Source of the DNA: Brucella pituitosa
Lineage (GTDB): Bacteria > Pseudomonadota > Alphaproteobacteria > Rhizobiales > Rhizobiaceae
Length of the DNA stretch: 64,000 nucleotides
Assembly (NCBI RefSeq): GCF_003049685.1
Contig: NZ_PYSY02000002.1
Location: forward strand, 248,001 to 312,000
Direction: 5' to 3'
Below, in pieces: positions 34,706 to 43,352 of the stretch (within the stretch, counting starts at the first letter, position 1; each line of letters opens with the position of its first letter). Both the position numbers and the translations under genes were made by a program. The notes beneath the pieces were generated by a model. The model was not told the DNA's origin and ran no database searches. It saw nothing but the letters and a program-made list of their open reading frames with translations.

Positions 34706-36176
34706 GGCTTTCGTGCCAAGTCCTTCCATCACGCTCGATAAGAGCGATGGAAGACGATGGACCCCACGTGCCTGACGTGTAGCCCTGAACCTGTTGGCTG
34801 TTCAATTCCCAACCATTAAGGATTGGATCAACCCAGCGCCATGCAGCTTCCACTTCATCGCGACGCATGAACAGCGTCTGATTTCCCCGGACAACGTCCA
34901 TGATCAGGCGTTCATAAGCATCCGGGTTACGTTCGCTGAACGATTCCGCAAAACTCATGTCCAATGGAACGTGACGCAGGCGCATCCCGCCCGGACCCGG
35001 ATCCTTGATCATCAGCCACTGCTTCACACCTTCGTCAGGCTGCAAGCGGATAACCAACTGGTTGGCCACAACCTTGCCAGCATTTTCACCGAAGATCGAA
35101 TGCGGGATCGGTTTGAATGTGACGACGATTTCTGACACACGGGTTGCAAGACGCTTGCCCGTGCGCAGGTAGAAAGGAACGCCTGCCCAACGCCAGTTGT
35201 CGATTTCTGCCTTCAACGCTACGAAAGTTTCCGTGTTGCTGGTGTCGCTGCCGAGGTCTTCCAGATAGCCCTTGACCGGACCGCCTGCGGATGCACCGGC
35301 GCGATACTGACCGCGAACGGTTACGTCTTCGACATTGGCCGTGGTGATTGGCTTCAGCGAACGCAGCACCTTAACCTTTTCGTCATGCACGGCATCGGCT
35401 TCGAGTGACGAAGGCGGCTCCATGGCGACGAGGCAAAGCAACTGGAGAATATGGTTCTGCACCATATCGCGCAGCGCGCCGGCGGTATTGTAATAACCGG
35501 CACGACCTTCAAGGCCGACAGCTTCAGCAACTGTGATCTGCACATGATCGATATGTGCCGAATTCCAGAGCGGCTCATAGAGGGCATTGGCAAAGCGCAG
35601 AGCCATCAGGTTCTGAACGGTTTCCTTGCCAAGATAATGGTCGATACGGAAAATCTGGTCTTCGCGGAAAACGCTGCCGATCGTGTCGTTAAGCGCGTTG
35701 GCGGATTCAAGATCGCGGCCAATCGGCTTTTCAACGATGATGCGCGTGTCGCGGGTGATAAGGCCATGCGACTTGAGACGGCTGGCAATGTCACCAAACA
35801 GTGTTGGGCTTACAGCAAGATAGAAAGCGCGGATCTTCTCCGGCTTTTTGCCAATAGCTTCCTTGAGAGCGGCCCAACCATCTTCGGATTTCGCATCAAC
35901 TGCGACATAGGTAAGGCGCGCAATAAATGCTTCGACTTCCTTGGCGTCGATTTCCGAAGCCTTCACATGCTCGTTGATCGCATCCCGTGCAAACTTGCGA
36001 TATTCCTCATCTGTCATAGCGCTACGCGACGCGCCGATGATGCGTGTCGGCTCACTGAGCTGACCTGCACGCTGACGCTGATACAGCGCAGGAATCAGTT
36101 TGCGTTCGGCAAGATCGCCGGAACCGCCAAAAACGATGCAATCGAAGGGCTCTACCGGTATTATCTGGCTGGTCAT
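34701..36176 (-). CDS. zwf: Glucose-6-phosphate 1-dehydrogenase
   Basis: 491 residues from ATG 36176 (MTSQIIPVEP) rather than an upstream extension of 11 residues without a site. NADP-binding FGGSGDLAERKLIPAL (residues 16-31), substrate and catalytic RIDHYLGKETVQN (from 177), and VEKPIGRD. It oxidises glucose 6-phosphate to 6-phosphogluconolactone. The TAG stop (34701-34703) is part of the outer arm of the palindromic element 34538-34705, so the native C-terminus was probably altered by insertion of that element. Confidence 0.97.
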   Translation of the reverse strand: MTSQIIPVEPFDCIVFGGSGDLAERKLIPALYQRQRAGQLSEPTRIIGASRSAMTDEEYRKFARDAINEHVKASEIDAKEVEAFIARLTYVAVDAKSEDGWAALKEAIGKKPEKIRAFYLAVSPTLFGDIASRLKSHGLITRDTRIIVEKPIGRDLESANALNDTIGSVFREDQIFRIDHYLGKETVQNLMALRFANALYEPLWNSAHIDHVQITVAEAVGLEGRAGYYNTAGALRDMVQNHILQLLCLVAMEPPSSLEADAVHDEKVKVLRSLKPITTANVEDVTVRGQYRAGASAGGPVKGYLEDLGSDTSNTETFVALKAEIDNWRWAGVPFYLRTGKRLATRVSEIVVTFKPIPHSIFGENAGKVVANQLVIRLQPDEGVKQWLMIKDPGPGGMRLRHVPLDMSFAESFSERNPDAYERLIMDVVRGNQTLFMRRDEVEAAWRWVDPILNGWELNSQQVQGYTSGTWGPSSSIALIERDGRTWHESL

Positions 36177-36460
36177 ATATTGCTCTCTTCCACTTCTGAC
36201 GCAAATCACTTCGCTAATAGCAGATTGCGATTTTCGTGCAGCCTTTGTCTATAATCTAATCGATTTAAATTCAACCATCCAATGTAACATTCTCGCGAAT
36301 GTTGCCAATTACAGCTGTCATTGCATCTCGGTTAACCGCATATGCATAGATGACATGTTCAACATAGAGCCATATTCAGGCATGAACACAGCAGTGCTGA
36401 ACAAAGTTTTTACTGATTTGACGGGCGGATCATATCCCACATCCGCAAAAGGAGAATGAC

Positions 36461-37210
36461 ATGAAGAGGCTGCAGGACAAGGTTGCGATTATCACAGGCG
36501 CTGGATCGGGTTTCGGTTCAGCCATAGCGCGCCGATTTGCAGCCGAGGGCGCCAAGGTTGTGCTGGCCGATGTGAACGTGAAACGTCTGGAAGACGAACT
36601 TGCCGATATCGGTACAGATGCGTTGTCCGTGCAGGCCGATGTGTCACGCAAGGACGATATGGAGCGGCTGGCACGTGCGGCATTCGACAAGTTCGGTCGC
36701 ATCGATATCATGGTCAACAATGCCGGTTTCACGCATCGCAACATGCCGTTGACGGAAGTAGATGAGCATAGTTTTGATCTCATCAATGCGGTTAACATGA
36801 AGGCGATTTATTATTCGACATTGCTTGTCGCGCCGATCATGGAACATCAGGGCAGCGGCGTGATCATCAACACGGCATCGGCGATGGCCAATCGTCCGCG
36901 CAAGGGCCTCACATGGTTTGCAGCTTCCAAAGGCTGGGTTGTGAGCGCGACCAAGGCGATGGCGCTTGAGCTCGCTGACAAGAATATTCGCGTCAATTGT
37001 ATCTGCCCCGCTGAGAGCGACGGCGAAGCTTTGGGGATGTTTCTCGCAGAAGACACCCTCGAGGCACGCGAGAGCCTGAAAGGCTCAATCCCGCTCGGAC
37101 GGTTTTCCAAACCGGAAGATATTGCGGAAGCCGCACTCTTTTTGGCGTCGGACGCATCATCGATGGTGACCGGAACCGCACTCAGCGTCGATGGCGGTTA
37201 TTCCATCTAA
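36461..37210 (+). CDS. SDR-family oxidoreductase
   Basis: 249 residues with AAAAGGAGA before ATG 36461. Classical short-chain dehydrogenase: cofactor motif TGAGSGFGSAIARRF, NNAG at 86-89, an unusual catalytic stretch TASAMANRPRKGLTWFAASK in which Trp-Phe replaces the expected Tyr of Y-x-x-x-K, and the family tail TALSVDGGYSI. ADVNVKR after beta-2 (Asp) suggests NAD(H). The missing Tyr questions normal dehydrogenase activity, though it is a known subgroup in Rhizobiales. Divergent from zwf; overlaps the HD gene by four bases at the 3' end. Confidence 0.9.
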   Translation: MKRLQDKVAIITGAGSGFGSAIARRFAAEGAKVVLADVNVKRLEDELADIGTDALSVQADVSRKDDMERLARAAFDKFGRIDIMVNNAGFTHRNMPLTEVDEHSFDLINAVNMKAIYYSTLLVAPIMEHQGSGVIINTASAMANRPRKGLTWFAASKGWVVSATKAMALELADKNIRVNCICPAESDGEALGMFLAEDTLEARESLKGSIPLGRFSKPEDIAEAALFLASDASSMVTGTALSVDGGYSI

Positions 37211-37857
37211 TAACCCGCTTCGCTCAGGAAGTCGTTGAATATGGCTTCCAGTCTTTCGTGGCGTTCCGCCGCCATCTGTCTTCCGGTTTCAGTTTTGAAA
37301 CCGGAGGCAAGTTTGAAAAGCTTGGTGCGGAAGTGATCCAGCGCATAGCGTCTGTCATCAAGAGGGCGGTTTTCGGCCTTTGGGTCTTGCCAATCATAAA
37401 GTGCGCTGCCCATGCGGCCTGCAATGTAAAAGCAGCGTGCGGCCCCAATGACGCCGATTGCATCGAGCCGGTCCGCATCTTGTAAAATCTTAGCTTCAAC
37501 AGTACGTGGCTCAATATTGGCTGAGAAGCTATGTGCCTCGATTGCATGAGCTGTTGCTGCAATCCGTTCTTCATTCCATCCAAGCTCACGCAGGAGATTG
37601 GCGGCTTTTTCTGCGGCTAATCCTGATGCGCGATGGCGATCCGGTGAGTTCTTTTCGACGCTGACGCAATCATGGAGCAGGGCTGCTGCGCATAATACTT
37701 CGGCGTCTCCGCCCTCGGTCTGCTGAATGAGGGCCGCATTTTTCCATACGCGAGCAAGATGGGACAGATCATGTGATCCGTCCTCATGGCTGTCGATTGC
37801 GTGTGGCAAAAGCTTGGCTGCAAGAACATCATAGGGCGCAAAAATATGTGTCGTCAT
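37207..37857 (-). CDS. HD-domain phosphohydrolase
   Basis: 216 residues from ATG 37857 with TTTGAGA as site. HD metal ligands are in HDLSHLARVWKNA (first His), ALLHDCVSVEK (HD pair) and LQDADRLDAIGVIG (last Asp). It belongs to the YedJ/PF01966 type that hydrolyses nucleotides or related phosphates; substrate unknown. Convergent with the SDR gene. Confidence 0.88.
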   Translation of the reverse strand: MTTHIFAPYDVLAAKLLPHAIDSHEDGSHDLSHLARVWKNAALIQQTEGGDAEVLCAAALLHDCVSVEKNSPDRHRASGLAAEKAANLLRELGWNEERIAATAHAIEAHSFSANIEPRTVEAKILQDADRLDAIGVIGAARCFYIAGRMGSALYDWQDPKAENRPLDDRRYALDHFRTKLFKLASGFKTETGRQMAAERHERLEAIFNDFLSEAGY

Positions 37858-37906
37858 GGCTTGTCTCAAAGAATCGGGGAATGAGGGTAACTATCGCCCT
37901 CGTGCA

Positions 37907-39178
37907 TCAATTCTGTGAAGCTTTTCTCAGAATACCCCAGTTATAAATTGCTCCCGCACCCATGAGCGCGCATGTGCAGAGGAATACTGCGGGCATTCCA
38001 AAGCGACCGCCAATAAACCCGCCAGCAACGGGACCTGCGACCTGACCCACATACTGCGCCGAAACTGAAAGCCCAAGCACGCTGCCTGCCACACGGTCAG
38101 GAACATTGTGTCGGATGACGCTGCTGATACAGGGTAAAAGGCCCCCCAATGCCAGCCCCATCAGAAAGCGCAGGCCAATCAGCTGCCAGGCTTGCGTGAC
38201 AAAGGCTTGCGGGATCAGCAGGAGCGCTGCAACGGTCAATGCGCCGATGATAACGCGGGTATGGCCGATACGGTCTGCGAGACGGCCAAGTCTGGAGGCA
38301 GACAGTATGCTGCCGAGCGCTGCAACAGCCATTACAACGCCGGAAATCAGCGTCACTTTGGTTTGGTCATCCATCAGTTGCATGACATAAACGGTGATGA
38401 TCGGTTCAATAGACATATTGGCGAACATCAACAGCATGCCTGTTGCGAGCATCGCAATAATTGGTTTGCGATCTGGAATGGCAGCCCAGACCGATTCCTT
38501 GTTCTCTTCCTTGCTGCGCTTGGGTGGTTTCCGTTCCTCACGGATCAGAAACGTGGTGGCGAGGAAGGTGAAAAAAAAATCACGCTGCCTGCCAGCCAGA
38601 AAGTCGCGCGGATACCGATCAATGGCGGCAGCGCGCCGCCGAGCAAAGGGCCAGCCAGGTTGCCGCCCATAATGCCTGCCGAAAGTGCACCCAGCGCCCA
38701 GCCAGTTTTGTCTTTAGGCGTTTGCGTAGCGACGAGGATCATCGAACCCGACGAGTAGCCCCCCCGCAACGCCGACGAACAGTCGCAGAGCTACCAGTTG
38801 CCAGATATCTGTGACCATGCCCATCAGCGACATGGCAATTGCCATGCCAAGGCTCGCCCGGATCAGCATCAGCTTGCGGCCATAAAGATCGCCGAGCTTG
38901 CCCCAGAACGGGGCGACAATTGCGGCTGCGAGAAAGGTCGCGCCATAGGCAATACCGGACCATTGCACGATAGCGGCGTGATCGGCGACGCCGAGTTGTT
39001 CCACGTAGAGCGGCAGAAACGGCAGAAGTAACGACATGGCAACAAGCGTCGTAAAGGAGCCAACGAGGCAGATAATAAGGTTCTGCTTCCAATAGCGTTC
39101 CTGATTCTCGTCATTTGCAATCGCGGCTGACGATTGTGTCGTGGCCTTGCCGCCGCTTGTGGCGTGCTGGGTGCTCAT
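37907..39178 (-). pseudogene. MFS multidrug-type transporter with two homopolymer frameshifts
   Basis: The N-terminal part (MSTQHATSGGK, start 39178) reads through LPFLPLYVEQLG and the motif-A loop FWGKLGDLYGRKLML to LFVGVAGG. At the C7 run (38759-38765) the frame shifts; the middle part GSMILVATQTPKDKTGWALG is in the next frame. At the A9 run (38571-38579) it returns to the first frame for the rest (IREERKPP to the stop at 37907). One extra G and one missing T in coding-strand runs explain everything, and the two cancel. As written the gene is broken; because both lesions are in homopolymers, sequencing error or slipped-strand variation must be considered. Intact it would be a 420-residue 12-helix exporter divergent from the GntR gene. 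Confidence 0.85.
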
Positions 39179-39280
39179 GCTGTGTTCCGTGTCTTTTTTG
39201 TGTGATTGCATTGTATTCCATTTTGGGATACCAAAACGGAATACACACATGCGCCTGTCCTGACGGCTTGTCAATCAGCC

Positions 39281-39448
39281 GCTAGCGTGGGGGATTTCAA
39301 GTTCCTGCAATTTGTATTGTATTCACGTTTAGGAACTTCAAATCCGTAACCCACGCTAGATTCAAAACTTTACTAGTATGGCTTTGGGCCCGAAATTCGC
39401 TCAGGTGGCTGCGTTGCAGGGATGCGAATTTCGGGTCCGCCATACTAG
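39281..39448 (-). repeat. 168-bp bipartite palindromic element, copy 2 (inverted)
   Basis: Order B (39281-39360) then A (39373-39448), which is the reverse complement of copy 1, again 80 + 12 + 76 bp. Outer arms CTAGCGTGGG/CCCACGCTAG and CTAGTATGGC/GCCATACTAG; inner arms TTCAAGTTCCT/AGGAACTT and CCCGAAATTCG/CGAATTTCGGG. Arms are conserved while the loop regions differ, showing the secondary structure is what persists. It fills the gap between the divergent MFS and GntR genes. Confidence 0.9.
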
Positions 39449-39468
39449 CCAGAATTATCGAGGGTCTA

Positions 39469-40134
39469 ATGTCACAGATGCGTCAAGTCGAAGAACAGCT
39501 TCGCGATATGATCCTCGGGCTTGAATTGGGGCCGGGCGAGCGGCTGACCGAACGCTGGATCGAAGCGCAGTTTAATGCTTCGCGCACGCCAATCCGGGCA
39601 GCACTTTTGCGTCTTGAGGCGGAAGGGCTTGTCGGGCGGGAAGGGCGCGGCTGGACTGTTTCGCCGATCAATCTCGCGGAAATTGAACAGATCGGCGTTT
39701 ATCGTGAGGCACTGGAGATTGCCGCTCTCAATGTCACTTGCGCGCTGGAAGATCGCAGTGGCGTCGAGGCAATTGCTGAAATGCTCAACAGTTGCGATGC
39801 CACAAGCGCACGCGAGGAATGGCACCGTGTGGGCATGGATTTTCACATCGAACTCGCGCGACTTTCAGGCAATGAATTTCTGAGCCGTGGTGTTCGCGAT
39901 GCCATGCAACGGCTTTCGCGGGCACGCTGGCTTGAAGTGCGCGACGCGGACGCGCTGGCGCGTGCGTGGCAGCAGCATCGCGCAATTCTTGATGCAGTGC
40001 GGGAAGGAGATGCGTCGCAAGCGACAGCTCTGATGGCATCGCATCTCGGGGGGAGCCGGTCGCGCCTGATCGATAATCTGCGCGAGGACCGGCGGGGTTT
40101 GAAAGCGCGCGGCTTTGCGGTGGTTAGCGGCTAA
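39469..40134 (+). CDS. GntR-family (FadR/FCD) regulator
   Basis: 221 residues. N-terminal winged helix with MILGLELGPGERLTERWIEA then FNASRTPIRAALLRLEAEGL, the GntR helix-turn-helix; C-terminal all-helical FCD domain with metal-binding-type residues (MDFHIELARLSGN, WQQHRAILDAV, ALMASHLGGS). Such proteins respond to organic acids. It is divergent from the broken MFS gene and probably controls it. The intervening palindromic element 39281-39448 ends 21 bases before its ATG. Confidence 0.9.
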   Translation: MSQMRQVEEQLRDMILGLELGPGERLTERWIEAQFNASRTPIRAALLRLEAEGLVGREGRGWTVSPINLAEIEQIGVYREALEIAALNVTCALEDRSGVEAIAEMLNSCDATSAREEWHRVGMDFHIELARLSGNEFLSRGVRDAMQRLSRARWLEVRDADALARAWQQHRAILDAVREGDASQATALMASHLGGSRSRLIDNLREDRRGLKARGFAVVSG

Positions 40135-40136
40135 AA

Positions 40137-40215
40137 GCATTTCCAGCAAAAGTGCGAAGCGCCTCCGCAGGAAAATCAGTTCGCCGGACTGATTTCTTTT
40201 CCTGCTGCGATGCAT
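40137..40215. repeat. Intergenic repeat after the GntR gene
   Basis: GCATTTCC...AAAAGTG...GGAAAATCAGT..ACTGATTTCTTTTCC...ATGCGTAAAAC. The ACTGATTT palindrome and the ATGCGTAAAAC end recall the 17508 and 46008 elements. It may also serve as terminator. Confidence 0.5.
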
Positions 40216-40239
40216 AGGATAATGCGTAAAACAATAAAT

Positions 40240-40461
40240 TCACCATTCAGGCAACTTGTGTCCGTCACGGTCAAAATGGGATGGTCGTCCTTCTTTGATG
40301 CCCACATCGCGCAGCAAATATTCCGGCGAATTTTCGCTGATGACGTAATGGCTCGGCTTCCGCTTGAACAAGCGTGCAATCCACGCGCGCAGGCCGGAAT
40401 AGGCCATTTTTTTTGGGCAAACAACGGCAATCGCTGATGAGTTGATCTCAACATCACGCAT
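40240..40461 (-). CDS. DUF1127-family small protein
   Basis: 73 residues from ATG 40461. The DUF1127 core is LRAWIARLFKRKPSHY, then SPEYLLRDVGIKEG, the family's D-[IV]-G-[IL] ending; a 26-residue N-terminal and a 15-residue C-terminal extension surround it. These small Arg-rich proteins influence RNA turnover and phosphate/carbon metabolism in Alphaproteobacteria, and one (CcaF1) is encoded with CCUCCUCCC sRNAs in Rhodobacter. Here it is alone, 36 kb from the anti-SD sRNA. An internal start at Met19 (MAYSGLRAWI) is possible. Confidence 0.75.
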   Translation of the reverse strand: MRDVEINSSAIAVVCPKKMAYSGLRAWIARLFKRKPSHYVISENSPEYLLRDVGIKEGRPSHFDRDGHKLPEW

Positions 40462-40601
40462 GGTCGGTCTCGATTTTTTCTGAGCTTAAAGCCTAGTGGG
40501 AGGCTGGGCTTTCGGTTAAACTGTACCTATAGTTATGACAGAAAAACGCGTTGTTTTCCAATTGAACGTCGATTATGATGTATAAGGAGAACTTATGCAT
40601 C

Positions 40602-41483
40602 ATGACGTCGCCCTTACCACCACTCTCAGCCATTCGCGTTTTTGAATCCGCTTCCCGCCATGCAAGCTTTACGCGTGCTGCGGAAGAGCTTGGAATGACT
40701 CAGGCTGCCGTCAGCTATCAGATAAAATTGCTGGAAGAGCGCGTCGGTGCGCCGCTGTTTCTGCGAAAGCCGCGCCAGGTGGAATTGACCGAACTGGGCA
40801 AGCGTCTCGCACCTTCCATCAATGAAGCTTTTGAAGCCATGCGGACGGCATTTGCATCGGCACGCGAAGACACACAGGGTGTTTTGACGATCAGCGCTGT
40901 AGTGACTTTCGCGTCCAACTGGCTGGTTCAGCGATTGGGGTCGTTCCAGATGCAGCATCCGGCGCTAGCTGTGCGGCTGGATACATCGAATGATATGGTC
41001 GATTTTTCGACCTCGAATGTCGATATGGCTATCCGCAGCGGAAGTGGTGACTGGCCCGGTATGATCTCGCATGAGCTGATTAAAGCGCAGTTCACGCCAA
41101 TGCTCAGCCCTAAGCTTATGGAGTCGGTCGGGGGTATTAAAGAACCTGCTGATCTGTTGCGTCTTCGCGCTGTCGATCCCACCGATCCATGGTGGAATAT
41201 CTGGTACAAGGCTGCCGGAATTGAAAACCCGGAAATAAAGGGTAACGCATTCAGCCGTTATGGTGCGCAACATCTCGAAGGGCGAGCAGCCGCTGCCGGG
41301 CAGGGCGTGGGCATCCTCACGCCTGCCTTTCACGCGGCAGAACTGGCATCCGGGCAATTGATCCAGCCCTTTGATCTTCTTTGCGACGATGGACGAGCCT
41401 ACTGGCTGGTCTATCCCAAAGTGCGAAAGAATATGCCCAAAGTCCGTGCCTTTCGTGAATGGATTTTGAGCGAGCTAAGTTAA
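40602..41483 (+). CDS. LysR-family regulator (GcvA-like)
   Basis: 293 residues from ATG 40602 with AAGGAG at 40584-40589; an in-frame ATG at 40575 would add nine residues but precedes this site. LysR helix-turn-helix ASFTRAAEELGMTQAAVSYQIKLLE (in residues 20-50) and effector domain with YGAQHLEGRAAAAGQGV and LLCDDGRAYWLVYP, as in GcvA-like members. Target genes unknown; the divergent neighbour is the DUF1127 gene. Its 3' end overlaps the convergent DUF523 gene by nine bases. Confidence 0.9.
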   Translation: MTSPLPPLSAIRVFESASRHASFTRAAEELGMTQAAVSYQIKLLEERVGAPLFLRKPRQVELTELGKRLAPSINEAFEAMRTAFASAREDTQGVLTISAVVTFASNWLVQRLGSFQMQHPALAVRLDTSNDMVDFSTSNVDMAIRSGSGDWPGMISHELIKAQFTPMLSPKLMESVGGIKEPADLLRLRAVDPTDPWWNIWYKAAGIENPEIKGNAFSRYGAQHLEGRAAAAGQGVGILTPAFHAAELASGQLIQPFDLLCDDGRAYWLVYPKVRKNMPKVRAFREWILSELS

Positions 41484-41969
41484 AGCTTGCAGACGAATAC
41501 CAAGGTCTTCGATTTCCGTATCTGCGAAAACTTCGATGCCATGGCCGCGAAGAAGAGTGGCGGTGACACCGGCACCAGAATGCTTCTGGCCGATGAATTT
41601 GCCATCATAGATCGTGCGACTGCCGCAAGATGGGCTACCATCGATTAACAGAGCAAAGCGGCAATCATTTGCTTTTGCCACGGCAAGCGCGGCCTGAGCA
41701 CCGGCGACAAATTGTGCGGTTACATCGCCGCCGGTTTCTTCAATGACACGACCGCGGCCTGAAAGAACGGCTTTACCATCGCCTCCCGCAGCGATTTCTG
41801 CAGGGAGGCGCGGTACGCTGAAGCCCGCCATCAATTCGGGACAAACGGTCACGAGTCGCCCTTCAGCACGCCACTGATCAACAAGTGGATGCGCAAGCGG
41901 CTTTGCTGATCCGTTGTAACGGACTGGATGACCCGCAAGGCAGGCGCTGATCAGTATTTTGCCGCTCAT
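41475..41969 (-). CDS. DUF523-family protein
   Basis: 164 residues: ISACLAGHPVRYNGSAK at the start, VCPELMAGFSVPRLPAEIAA, LLIDGSPSCGSRTIYDG and GVTATLLRGHGIEVF. This is the whole DUF523 domain with its conserved Cys residues, which suggests a metal or cluster site. Function not established in the family. Same direction as the DUF3088 gene 14 bp upstream, so they may be co-transcribed. Confidence 0.88.
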   Translation of the reverse strand: MSGKILISACLAGHPVRYNGSAKPLAHPLVDQWRAEGRLVTVCPELMAGFSVPRLPAEIAAGGDGKAVLSGRGRVIEETGGDVTAQFVAGAQAALAVAKANDCRFALLIDGSPSCGSRTIYDGKFIGQKHSGAGVTATLLRGHGIEVFADTEIEDLGIRLQALT

Positions 41970-41983
41970 GGCATCGACTTTCT

Positions 41984-42331
41984 TTATGGATGTGGATTTG
42001 GGAAACCGTGCCGCTCAGCAAGCACTGCGAGAATTGCATCCCTGTCGGAAACGAAAGCATTGCCTTCGTACTCGCCTGCTTGGTGGACCGAGCGATCACC
42101 TTTCGCCAATATGAACAAAGGCAAAGACTGGTTTTCCGCGCCCACAAGCGCAATGACTTCATGCCGCGGTCGTGGCCAGGCGACCCGCTTGATGTCTAGG
42201 TTTTTTCCGAGTTCAGGAAATGAAGCCAGAACACCTTCCATCAAGGCGCAATGCTCGCAATAGAATTTTTGACCGGGATAGGCCGGGTCTTCAAAACCCG
42301 GCTGCAAAAGGTAAAGCGTATCGCGATTCAT
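41984..42331 (-). CDS. DUF3088-family, thioredoxin-fold-like protein
   Basis: 115 residues from ATG 42331 (MNRDTLYLLQPGFEDPAYPG). FYCEHCALMEGVL contains a C-x-x-C pair reminiscent of thioredoxin-type active sites, followed by LDIKRVAWPRPRHEVIALVG and LPLFILAKGD, as in DUF3088. Role unknown; a redox function is only suggested. It lies between the TyrA-like gene and the DUF523 gene, all in one direction. Confidence 0.8.
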   Translation of the reverse strand: MNRDTLYLLQPGFEDPAYPGQKFYCEHCALMEGVLASFPELGKNLDIKRVAWPRPRHEVIALVGAENQSLPLFILAKGDRSVHQAGEYEGNAFVSDRDAILAVLAERHGFPNPHP

Positions 42332-42372
42332 GATTTCAACTTCCACTATTGCTTTGGAACAGGACGCCATCG

Positions 42373-43140
42373 TCATGCTTGAGGGACTCGGCTAAGTTCT
42401 TCGTTCACATTAGCAGCCAGTTCGAAAAAGCGCTGACGAATTTGCGGTGCAAAATCATTTGCACGTTCGATGGCATGGAAAACCTCCGGCGCATCATGGC
42501 GTACCATGCCCACTGCCTGCATGATGAGATCGAAGCTCTTCGTCGTCATACGCGTTGGCAATGGCTCCATCTGTACCAGCACTTTTGCGATCAGATGCGT
42601 TAGTCCCTGAACCATGGCCGCATCGCGATCATGGTCTGCGGGCGTTGTCATAATCACATCAAGCGTCAGATGCTTGCGCAAGAATGCGCCGATGCGAAGC
42701 GCTTGCGTGCTACGAACAGGACAAATGGCAATCTTCAGTCCAGCGATCCCGTTGCGTGCGCTTTGCGGGCCAAACAACGGATGTGTGGCGACAATATCGA
42801 CATGATCCGGCAGGCCTTTGAGCATGATATTGGCTGGGACAACCTTCACCGATCCGACATCCATAACCAGCGCGCCGGGCCGCAGATGCGGCGCAATTGC
42901 TTCAACGACTGCTTCAAGGTTTGATACGGGTGTTGCCAGAATAACGATGTCACAACGGGCTACATCTTCGATTGTCGCAAGTGTTACGGAAAGCGCGCCT
43001 GCAACATTATCCAGTCTGGCGACCGGATCATAAGCATACAGCCGGAAATACGGGCTCAAGTAACGGGCAATAAGTTGCCCGAATGCACCAAAGCCGATAA
43101 TGCCGATTGTTTTATGCTGATGATTTTCGTCGAAAGACAT
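42373..43140 (-). CDS. Prephenate dehydrogenase-like protein (TyrA)
   Basis: 255 residues from ATG 43140 (MSFDENHQHK). NAD(P)-binding IGIIGFGAFGQLIARYL, then VILATPVSNLEAVV, VMDVGSVK, and the catalytic-region ATHPLFGPQSARNGIAG. This is the TyrA core (prephenate or arogenate dehydrogenase, tyrosine synthesis); no chorismate-mutase or ACT domain is attached. The enzyme is slightly shorter than canonical TyrA_c/d (about 290), so specificity is open. Confidence 0.82.
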   Translation of the reverse strand: MSFDENHQHKTIGIIGFGAFGQLIARYLSPYFRLYAYDPVARLDNVAGALSVTLATIEDVARCDIVILATPVSNLEAVVEAIAPHLRPGALVMDVGSVKVVPANIMLKGLPDHVDIVATHPLFGPQSARNGIAGLKIAICPVRSTQALRIGAFLRKHLTLDVIMTTPADHDRDAAMVQGLTHLIAKVLVQMEPLPTRMTTKSFDLIMQAVGMVRHDAPEVFHAIERANDFAPQIRQRFFELAANVNEELSRVPQA

Positions 43141-43227
43141 AGACTGACCTCTGAATGGCTGGGTCGCCAGAGGCACTGTCTTCAAACTAAACCGCTGGCA
43201 ATGCAGCGGTTGAACTATGACAAAGCA

Positions 43228-43250
43228 AACCCGCCGCTATATGAGCGGGG
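43228..43250 (-). terminator. Probable terminator of the SDR gene
   Basis: On the minus strand CCCGCT...AGCGGCGGG forms an imperfect GC stem followed by TTTGCTTT, about 100 bases past the SDR stop. Confidence 0.5.
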
Positions 43251-43352
43251 CGTAATAAGACCGGGTGTTGATGAGCGCTTTAATCATGGTGCTTTGCTAT
43301 TCCTGCCGGGACGCATTGTCAATGACTTGAATGCGCCCCGACGTTCAATCGT

